Assembly (NCBI GenBank): GCA_018672815.1
Contig: JABHDX010000002.1
Location: 1 to 10,959, forward strand
DNA length: 10,959 nucleotides
Source: Gammaproteobacteria bacterium
Lineage (GTDB): Bacteria; Pseudomonadota; Gammaproteobacteria; UBA11654
Direction: 5' to 3'
A program made the position numbers and the translations under genes. Positions 5,559 to 10,959 of this stretch are shown here, piece by piece. The notes beneath the pieces were generated by a model. It had not been told where the DNA came from. It did not search any database and worked only from the letters and a program-made list of their open reading frames with translations. How positions within the stretch are numbered: the first letter of the stretch is position 1; every line of letters begins with the position of its first letter.

Positions 5559-5726
5559 CTATTCTTCTTTATTTCTTGATTTAAATTTGGTCCATAAAGA
5601 TTGTGTCCAATCAATCTTGTCATGGCGATCTCTTTGCTTTGATGATGCCCTAAACTTTCCAAAGTAAAAAAAAACACTGAGTGAGCCAACAATCATGAGC
5701 CCAAAGAAAATAGTATTTAAATCCAT
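5559..5726 (-). CDS. Small single-pass membrane protein, 55 aa, unknown
   Basis: The frame begins at an ATG sharing one base with the TAA stop of the Bax inhibitor-like gene (TAATG) and ends 8 nt before the mrp start. It therefore sits exactly in the gap as an operon member, probably translationally coupled. The 55-aa product has one hydrophobic segment at about residues 5-22 (TIFFGLMIVGSLSVFFYF) followed by a basic, polar tail (GKFRASSKQRDRHDK, then WTQSLWTKFKSRNKEE). That predicts an N-out/C-in anchor with a cytosolic tail under the positive-inside rule. I do not recognise a family. Fit with both flanking genes and the clear membrane/basic pattern favour a real gene. A longer frame overlapping it (to 5692) reads unlike protein and is taken as its shadow. 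Confidence 0.68.
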   Translation of the reverse strand: MDLNTIFFGLMIVGSLSVFFYFGKFRASSKQRDRHDKIDWTQSLWTKFKSRNKEE

Positions 5727-6502
5727 TAATTTCTAGAATAGATTTTTGAAAGCAATCTTAGAATTTCAAGATACAACCAAATAAGTGTAACCAATAGTGA
5801 AAAAGCGCCATAAGCTTCTAAGTATTTGGGAGCACCACTTTCTGAAGCCTGCTCTATAAAGTCAAAATCCAGTACTAAATTTAGCGCTGCTATAGCCACC
5901 ACGACAAGACTGAAGATAATACCCATAGGTCCATTGGAGTGAATAAAACCAATACCACTGCCGAAAAAACTCATTATAAAACTAACCAAATAGAGAAGAA
6001 AAATTCCACTAGTGGCAGCGAATATCATTAGTCTAAAATTCTCAGTCGGTTTAATAATCCCAGTTTTATAAGCCATCAGTAACGAAGCCAGTGTAAAAAA
6101 AGTCAGTCCGACAGCTTGAATCACTATACCTGGATAAGTGGATTCAAACATTGCTGATATACCTCCGATAGCAAACCCTTCCAATAAAGCATAAATAGGA
6201 GCAGAAATCGGAGCTGATGTTGGTTTAAAGATTGTGACTAAGGCAGCTATAAGACCACCTACAGTTCCAAAGATTAGATACCCCATGACTGAAGATGGAT
6301 CACCAGTGGAATAAAATTGATTCCAAGTCCATGCAGCAGTCATAAAACATAGCAATAAATAAAGACCTGTTTTATTCACTGTTCCCGATAAGGTCATTAC
6401 TTCTGCGGTTGAAAAATCTGAAGATCTTTCTGCAAAGGCCTTACTCTTAAAAGCTGGATTTCCTGATCGGCCAAACATTTGTAATGCTCTATGGCGTGCC
6501 AT
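5726..6502 (-). CDS. Bax inhibitor-1/YccA-like multi-pass membrane protein
   Basis: The 258-aa protein matches the bacterial Bax inhibitor-1-like group with a polar N-terminal extension (BaxI_1 type). Residues 1-45 are soluble, then seven hydrophobic segments follow at about 46-64, 73-92, 101-119, 124-145, 157-180, 193-213 and 228-252. Family acidic residues appear at the expected places: LLEGFAIGGISAMFE (106-120) and LVLDFDFIE (209-217). Related proteins are proposed pH-sensitive calcium-leak channels or modulators of membrane proteases. The function here is unknown. The start is firm: AGGAGAG lies a few bases upstream of the ATG. The gene begins 25 nt after the Irr-like regulator and overlaps the next small gene by one base. 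The family is confident, the role not. Confidence 0.88.
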   Translation of the reverse strand: MARHRALQMFGRSGNPAFKSKAFAERSSDFSTAEVMTLSGTVNKTGLYLLLCFMTAAWTWNQFYSTGDPSSVMGYLIFGTVGGLIAALVTIFKPTSAPISAPIYALLEGFAIGGISAMFESTYPGIVIQAVGLTFFTLASLLMAYKTGIIKPTENFRLMIFAATSGIFLLYLVSFIMSFFGSGIGFIHSNGPMGIIFSLVVVAIAALNLVLDFDFIEQASESGAPKYLEAYGAFSLLVTLIWLYLEILRLLSKIYSRN

Positions 6503-6527
6503 ATCTCTCTCCTTTTTTTATTATTTG

Positions 6528-6944
6528 TTATTTATTTTTTATTTTTATTACAATTTCAAGATCTTCAATCTGTGTATTGTCTGGAAGTTTAGGTATATTT
6601 TCAATGGTTAATTCCTCCCTTTTTATATCAGTCAATTGACCCGTGTCTACATTATAAAAATGATGATGTGATAAAGTTGTTGAATCATAATACATACGTG
6701 TTGGGTTGACAGCTACTTCGCTCACTAAACCGCTGCGTGCAAAATGATTCAAAGTGTTATACACAGTTGCTTTGGAAATGCTATGTCCTTTCTCAACTAA
6801 AGATTCATAAATTTGTTCGGCAGACAGATGTGTTGGATTATCTAGTAGCATCATCCCTATTCTGATTCGGGCTCGTGTAGGTCTCAATCCATAGAGTTTG
6901 AGCTTTTTTTGGACTTTTTCCTTAAGTTGTAATACTTTTTCCAT
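6528..6944 (-). CDS. Fur-family regulator, Irr-like
   Basis: This 138-aa DNA-binding protein belongs to the Fur superfamily and most resembles Irr, the iron/heme-responsive regulator best known from rhizobia. A winged helix occupies about residues 18-80: LRPTRARIRIG, then SISKATVYNTLNHFARSGLV as recognition region. The dimerisation half has the Irr-like LSHHHFYNVDTGQLTDI (91-107) with the histidine triplet H93-H95, and ends LTIENIPKLP...EIVIKIKNK. It contains no cysteine, so it lacks the structural zinc Cys4 site of Fur and PerR. The start at 6944 has AGGA 7 nt upstream (TTAGGATCTGTT-ATG). It lies between lspA and the Bax inhibitor-like gene, with an Fe-S carrier (mrp) downstream in the same direction, consistent with an iron-related unit. 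PerR-like peroxide sensing is the main alternative. Confidence 0.85.
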   Translation of the reverse strand: MEKVLQLKEKVQKKLKLYGLRPTRARIRIGMMLLDNPTHLSAEQIYESLVEKGHSISKATVYNTLNHFARSGLVSEVAVNPTRMYYDSTTLSHHHFYNVDTGQLTDIKREELTIENIPKLPDNTQIEDLEIVIKIKNK

Positions 6945-6965
6945 AACAGATCCTAATCTTATCTT

Positions 6966-6971
6966 ATTGTA
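6966..6971 (-). promoter_or_regulatory. Weak -10 candidate before the Irr-like gene
   Basis: The 79-bp gap between lspA and the Irr-like gene contains TACAAT on the minus strand, within ATATACAATAAG, 21 bp above the ATG at 6944. Only a T-rich, poor -35 lies upstream. A separate promoter for irr-bax-mrp is plausible from the gap length but the motif is weak. Confidence 0.25.
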
Positions 6972-7023
6972 TATTCTTGTAGTAAAAAAGAAAAATCCAT
7001 AGCATTCAATACTTTGTCTATTT

Positions 7024-7512
7024 TCATTTCTTACTTAAGTAAGCTTCCAAAAATAATAGAAGCACTCCTATGGTTATAGAAGAATCTGCGATATTGAAAG
7101 CAGCAAAACTCCATTGCCCATAGTAAAAGTAAATAAAGTCAACAACATAGCCTTGACTGAGCCTATCAATAAGATTTCCTATAGCACCTGCTGCTATGAA
7201 TGAGTATGCGATGGTAAGTAAAGAACTAATGGCTAGTGAATATCGAATAATCCATCCAACCAATACACAACTTACTAAAGATGAGACAATAATTAAAGGC
7301 CACTTTTGGATACCTGAATCCAGATCAAATATGCTAAATGCTGCTCCTGAATTATGAAGCAGAATGATATCCAAGAATGAAGTGATAGGAACTCTTTGAT
7401 ACAAATTTAAAGATTGAGTGACTAGCTCTTTTGTCCACTGGTCAAAAAAAACAATCACCGAGATCAAAAATAACCAAACCAAAGGATGAGAATATCTTTT
7501 TTTGTTAGTCAT
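7024..7512 (-). CDS. lspA: Lipoprotein signal peptidase (signal peptidase II)
   Basis: An inner-membrane aspartyl protease that removes the signal peptide of diacylglyceryl-modified prolipoproteins just before the lipobox cysteine. At 162 aa it has the usual length, with four membrane helices at about residues 11-27, 71-90, 95-113 and 144-159. Conserved family residues are all present: D24 and K28 (FFDQWTK), N54 (LLHNSGAAF), N113 and R117 (GNLIDR), the catalytic pair D125 (GYVVDFI) and D143 (FNIADS), and N140. The ATG lies 2 nt after the ileS stop, so the two genes are coupled, the normal arrangement in gammaproteobacteria. Unusually, the next gene is an Irr-like regulator and not fkpB/ispH. 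Confidence 0.96.
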   Translation of the reverse strand: MTNKKRYSHPLVWLFLISVIVFFDQWTKELVTQSLNLYQRVPITSFLDIILLHNSGAAFSIFDLDSGIQKWPLIIVSSLVSCVLVGWIIRYSLAISSLLTIAYSFIAAGAIGNLIDRLSQGYVVDFIYFYYGQWSFAAFNIADSSITIGVLLLFLEAYLSKK

Positions 7513-7514
7513 TC

Positions 7515-10316
7515 TTAAAAATAGCTACGACTTTCACCATCTTTGGATATGTTATCTTCACAACGAGAACAAAGTTCAGGATGTTGTTTGGATTGGCCTA
7601 CTGTTGAATTCTTATGCCAACACCGATTGCATTTATTTTCATCAACCGATTTCACTACAGCAGCAAAATTCTCTCCTTGGGTTGCACCCTTTGGCATTTC
7701 AGAGAGTTTTTTAAGCTTTACCGTGGAAGTTATAAATAGAAAATGCAATTCGTCTCGTAATGGCGTTAAAAAATTCTCCATTTCTGGACTAAGATAAAGT
7801 ATAAGTTCTGCATCAAGAGAAGAACCAATAATGTTCTGATCCCTTGCAATCTCTAGAGATTTACTCACGACCTCATTGAGATCATGTATTGTCTTCCATT
7901 CACTTTTAATATCAATTTTAGACAGCTCATACCATTGAGTTAAAAAGATTGACTCTTCTCTTTCCCCTGGTAAGTATTTCCATATCTCTTCTGACGTATA
8001 TGACAGTATTGGTGATATCCAACGAACTAATAATTCAGAAATATAATACAAAAGTGTTTGAGCAGATTTCCTTCCCAATGAATCTTTCTGCATGGTGTAG
8101 AGCCTGTCCTTTATAACATCCAAATAAAAACCACCCATATCAACAACACAAAAATTATGCAAAGTTTGGGAAACCCTATGAAATGAATAATTATCGTAAT
8201 CCTTCTTAATGCCTTGATCAATATCAAGGAGTCGGTTTAAAACCCATTGATCCAAAAGCAATAAATCTTCATGTTTTACTACTTCTTTATCAGGATCAAA
8301 ATCGCTTAAATTACTCAAAAGGAATCTAGCGGTATTTCTAATTCTTCTATAAGCATCAGAATTTCTTTTCAAGATCTGGTCAGAAATATTCATTTCTTTT
8401 GAATAATCTGTTGAGGCTGCCCATAATCTTAATATGTCTGCACCTAAATTATTTATAACTGTCTGAGGCGCTATGACATTGCCTTCCGATTTTGACATTT
8501 TCTTTCCTGATTCATCCACTGTGAACCCATGAGTTAGAACCTGTTTATAAGGGGCTCTAGAATGCATTGCAACTGAGGTTAAGAGAGAACTCTGAAACCA
8601 TCCACGATGTTGATCAGACCCCTCTAAATAAAGATCAGCGACAGGCTCAATACAATCGAAATTTACATTAACAGCATGATGGGCTAACCCTGAATCCATC
8701 CAAACATCCATAGTATCGCTAGATTTAATATACTCATTAGCATCATCATTAATGAATTCATTAATGTCGGCTTCAAACCAAGTATTAATTCCATCTTCTT
8801 CAATACGATTGGCTATTAATTTCAATAAACCAGTTGTTTCAGGATGCAATTCTTTTGTTTCTTTATGGATAAATAATGGAATAGGAACACCCCAATATCT
8901 TTGCCTAGAAATACACCAATCTGGCCTACCAGAAACCATGCCTTCAATTCTCTCTTCTCCCCAACTAGGAAACCATTCGACTTCTTTAATAGCATTCAAG
9001 CAATTATCTCTAAAATTCTCTCCTTCCATTGCGATAAACCATTGTCTGGTGGCACGGAAAATAAGAGGTGTTTTATGCCTCCAACAATGTGGATAGCTGT
9101 GCATAAATTTTTGATTATTGGCTAGTGTTTTATTTTCTTTTAATGTTTCAATAATTTGATCGTCCACCTTTGAGATATGGTGCCCTGAAAACAATTCTGT
9201 TCCCTCTTCATAAACACCATATTCATTCACAGGACTCTCCAGTGGTAAACCGAATTTCTTACCCATCATAAAATCATCATGTCCATGAGCTGGAGCGGTA
9301 TGAACTGCCCCCGTTCCTGAATCTGTTGTTACATAATCACCAATTAATAAAGGTACTTGTTTGTCATAAAAAGGATGTTTTAAAAGAGTACCTTTGATTT
9401 GATTTGGATCGATTTCACCCAATATTTTCCATTGCTGTAAGTCATACCTATCGCATACTGAATCAATTAGATCATCAGCTATTAATAAATAGATAGAATT
9501 ATTATTCAATGTTGCCTCAATTAATGAATATTTTATTGCTGATCCTAAAACTACTGCTTCATTAGCAGGTAATGTCCAAGGTGTTGTAGTCCATATTGGA
9601 ATAGCGATATCCACTTCTTGATTATTTAAGTTAATCGAAGCTTTCTCCATAAAGCTTATAGAATCTGAAACTACAAATAGAGCATCAATCGAAATAGACT
9701 CTTTGTCTTGATATTCTACTTCAGCTTCAGCCAATGCTGACTTACAATCCATGCACCAATGCACTGGTTTGAACCCATATTCAAGATGTCCGTTATCAAT
9801 AATCTTTGAAAAAGCCCTTATTTGTTCTGCTTCATAGGTCTTATCTGAAGTTAAATATGGATTATCCCATTGGCCTAAAATACCTAATCGAATAAAATCT
9901 TCCTTTTGTTGCAACACTTGTTTTTCAGCATAATTTCTGCAAGCTTCTCTAAAATCATTAGCATTTATTTTTTGACCTACTTTTCCTTTTTTCTTTTCTA
10001 CCTGATGTTCAATGGGTAATCCATGACAATCCCATCCTGGAACATAAGGGGCATCATAATCTGAGAGTGTTTTTGATTTTATAACCATATCCTTAAGCAC
10101 TTTATTGACAGCATGGCCAATATGTATATTCCCATTGGCATAGGGTGGACCATCCAAAAGTAGAAATTTTTGTTTGCCTTTTTGTTGTTTTCTTATTTTT
10201 GTATATAAATTTGATTGATCCCATAGATCTAGTAAATCTGGCTCACGTTGAGGCAAATTTGCTTTCATTGGAAATCCAGTTCCAGGCAGATTTAGAGTTT
10301 CTTTATAATCAGACAT
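7515..10316 (-). CDS. ileS: Isoleucyl-tRNA synthetase
   Basis: A class I aminoacyl-tRNA synthetase charging tRNA-Ile, 933 aa, full length for the bacterial form. [12 protein letters not shown] carries the HIGH motif at 65-68, and [10 protein letters not shown] follows at 94-103. The CP1 editing domain, which hydrolyses Val-tRNA, is marked by [11 protein letters not shown] near residue 240 and [15 protein letters not shown] about 100 residues later. The KMSKS loop is exactly K606-S610. The anticodon-binding helical domain follows. The C-terminal zinc finger has C896, C899, C916 and C919 (CNRCWH...ELCSRC), ending DGESRSYF like gammaproteobacterial enzymes. The ATG at 10316 gives the expected N-terminus ([19 protein letters not shown]) but has no good Shine-Dalgarno. 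The gene follows murJ by 37 nt; ribF, normally between them, is missing. Confidence 0.98.
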   Translation of the reverse strand: MSDYKETLNLPGTGFPMKANLPQREPDLLDLWDQSNLYTKIRKQQKGKQKFLLLDGPPYANGNIHIGHAVNKVLKDMVIKSKTLSDYDAPYVPGWDCHGLPIEHQVEKKKGKVGQKINANDFREACRNYAEKQVLQQKEDFIRLGILGQWDNPYLTSDKTYEAEQIRAFSKIIDNGHLEYGFKPVHWCMDCKSALAEAEVEYQDKESISIDALFVVSDSISFMEKASINLNNQEVDIAIPIWTTTPWTLPANEAVVLGSAIKYSLIEATLNNNSIYLLIADDLIDSVCDRYDLQQWKILGEIDPNQIKGTLLKHPFYDKQVPLLIGDYVTTDSGTGAVHTAPAHGHDDFMMGKKFGLPLESPVNEYGVYEEGTELFSGHHISKVDDQIIETLKENKTLANNQKFMHSYPHCWRHKTPLIFRATRQWFIAMEGENFRDNCLNAIKEVEWFPSWGEERIEGMVSGRPDWCISRQRYWGVPIPLFIHKETKELHPETTGLLKLIANRIEEDGINTWFEADINEFINDDANEYIKSSDTMDVWMDSGLAHHAVNVNFDCIEPVADLYLEGSDQHRGWFQSSLLTSVAMHSRAPYKQVLTHGFTVDESGKKMSKSEGNVIAPQTVINNLGADILRLWAASTDYSKEMNISDQILKRNSDAYRRIRNTARFLLSNLSDFDPDKEVVKHEDLLLLDQWVLNRLLDIDQGIKKDYDNYSFHRVSQTLHNFCVVDMGGFYLDVIKDRLYTMQKDSLGRKSAQTLLYYISELLVRWISPILSYTSEEIWKYLPGEREESIFLTQWYELSKIDIKSEWKTIHDLNEVVSKSLEIARDQNIIGSSLDAELILYLSPEMENFLTPLRDELHFLFITSTVKLKKLSEMPKGATQGENFAAVVKSVDENKCNRCWHKNSTVGQSKQHPELCSRCEDNISKDGESRSYF

Positions 10317-10341
10317 TTTTATTACAGTTAGCTAATTGTGG

Positions 10342-10353
10342 TGATTATAATCA
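10342..10353. promoter_or_regulatory. 12-bp perfect palindrome with -10-like TATAAT upstream of ileS
   Basis: TGATTATAATCA at 10342-10353 equals its own reverse complement, abuts the murJ stop codon (10354-10356) and lies 25 bp above the ileS ATG. On the minus strand it contains TATAAT (10344-10349), a consensus -10 box, though the -35 region is weak. It could be an operator-promoter overlap for ileS-lspA or a chance AT-rich palindrome. Confidence 0.3.
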
Positions 10354-10959
10354 TTACTGATCAGTTTGAATACGTATGTCTTTCATTCTTAAGCCAAGAA
10401 GAAATAAAATTAGTATATAAATAATAATCGCAGCAGATATTAAGAATAATAGACTGAACACTTTGTCTATAATATTAGCATCGATCCAAATCTGTATATC
10501 TGGATTAAAATTTATCAAAAACAGTGTCATTATAAAAGATGCCATGATTATTCTTGAGATAAATATGATGAAGTTACGATCTAAAACAACTAATTTTTCA
10601 AGACTCAAACTTCGAAATAAAAGAAAAGCATTTAAAATTGATGCTAAAGAAAATGCAAAAGCAAGCCCTATATGTGGAAAAGAGACATTCATTTCCATTA
10701 AGGCTAAAACAAAAATCAAAGAAAGAAATGCGTTGGTCGCCATAGTAATCAAACCAAATTTAAGAGGTGTTTTGGTATCCTCCCTAGAATAAAAAACTGG
10801 TGATAATATCAAAACAAAAGATAATCCTATTAACCCTAATGAATATGCCATTAGACTGTATTGAGTCATAATTAAATCAAATGTATTAAAATTACCACCA
10901 AGAAAAATTGTAGTTACCAAAGGCCCTGACAAAACCAATAATCCTATGGATGCAGGAAT
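10354..10959 (-). CDS. murJ: Lipid II flippase MurJ (MviN), C-terminal part
   Basis: Only the last 201 codons are in the window; the frame stays open through the right edge, so the gene starts outside. The visible part begins IPASIGLLVLSGPLVTTIFLGG, a typical MurJ stretch (family pattern PasvGL..L..Pi...LF..G.F). FYSREDTKTPLKFGLITM follows, corresponding to the conserved (R/K)DT(R/K)TP segment. About five to six hydrophobic helices follow, ending in a short polar tail (MKDIRIQTDQ). MurJ flips lipid II across the inner membrane for peptidoglycan synthesis. A TTG inside this frame at 10938 is not a real start. The downstream gene is ileS at 37 nt, the usual gammaproteobacterial neighbourhood but with ribF missing. 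Confidence 0.95.
   Translation of the reverse strand: MPASIGLLVLSGPLVTTIFLGGNFNTFDLIMTQYSLMAYSLGLIGLSFVLILSPVFYSREDTKTPLKFGLITMATNAFLSLIFVLALMEMNVSFPHIGLAFAFSLASILNAFLLFRSLSLEKLVVLDRNFIIFISRIIMASFIMTLFLINFNPDIQIWIDANIIDKVFSLLFLISAAIIIYILILFLLGLRMKDIRIQTDQ

Noticed and set aside
5477..5692. 71-codon minus-strand frame across the mrp start
   Set aside because: Overlaps both mrp and the 55-aa gene in a different frame; the 55-aa frame fits the gap exactly and has a clean membrane segment.
7502..9125. Several plus-strand frames antisense to ileS
   Set aside because: All lie inside a fully conserved synthetase gene and have no recognisable protein character.
10463..10792. 109-codon plus-strand frame antisense to murJ
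   Set aside because: Lys/Ile-rich translation opposite conserved membrane helices; a shadow of murJ.

Overview
The window is AT-rich and gene-dense, and it reads as chromosomal DNA of a gammaproteobacterium. The support is the gamma-type isoleucyl-tRNA synthetase with its C-terminal four-cysteine zinc finger, the murJ-ileS-lspA order, and a Pseudomonas/Acinetobacter-type long isocitrate lyase. The low GC, short spacers and stop/start overlaps suit a streamlined marine lineage such as SAR86. That placement is inference from gene content and composition, not from a marker search.

Left end (1-355): no convincing complete gene. It holds an open but start-less minus-strand frame running off the left edge and two sets of short direct repeats just beyond the 3' end of a tRNA-Thr(CGU) gene (356-428, minus). 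This layout resembles a tRNA integration site, but no integrase or duplicated tRNA end is visible. A PaaI-type hotdog thioesterase (436-876, minus) stops 7 nt before the tRNA. A 107-bp divergent promoter region with four TTTGAT/ATCAAA half-sites separates it from a small predicted membrane protein of 71 aa (1020-1235, plus).

Carbon-switch module (1286-4727): isocitrate lyase (aceA, minus), with an unrecognised 53-aa frame immediately upstream on the same strand, lies divergent from a ScfR/RamB-type regulator (plus). That family is known to control acetate and short-chain acyl-CoA metabolism, so local control of the glyoxylate shunt is likely. Three perfect 12-bp repeats on a 14-bp period lie downstream of the regulator's likely -10 box, and the last overlaps its start codon. 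This is the most distinctive non-coding signal in the window.

Right half (4741-10959, all minus): murJ (C-terminal 201 codons only) - ileS - lspA - Irr-like Fur regulator - Bax inhibitor-1-like membrane protein - a 55-aa single-span membrane protein - Mrp/ApbC-type Fe-S carrier ATPase. The genes are tightly packed, with a possible promoter before the Irr-like gene. ribF, which usually sits between murJ and ileS in gammaproteobacteria, is absent, and lspA is followed by the Irr-like gene instead of fkpB/ispH. An Irr-like (iron/heme-responsive family) regulator upstream of an Fe-S carrier suggests an iron-linked operon.

I see no CRISPR array, insertion sequence, rRNA or clear new defence system. 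The less-described items are two or three small ORFs, the 14-bp repeat array, and the tRNA-proximal repeats.
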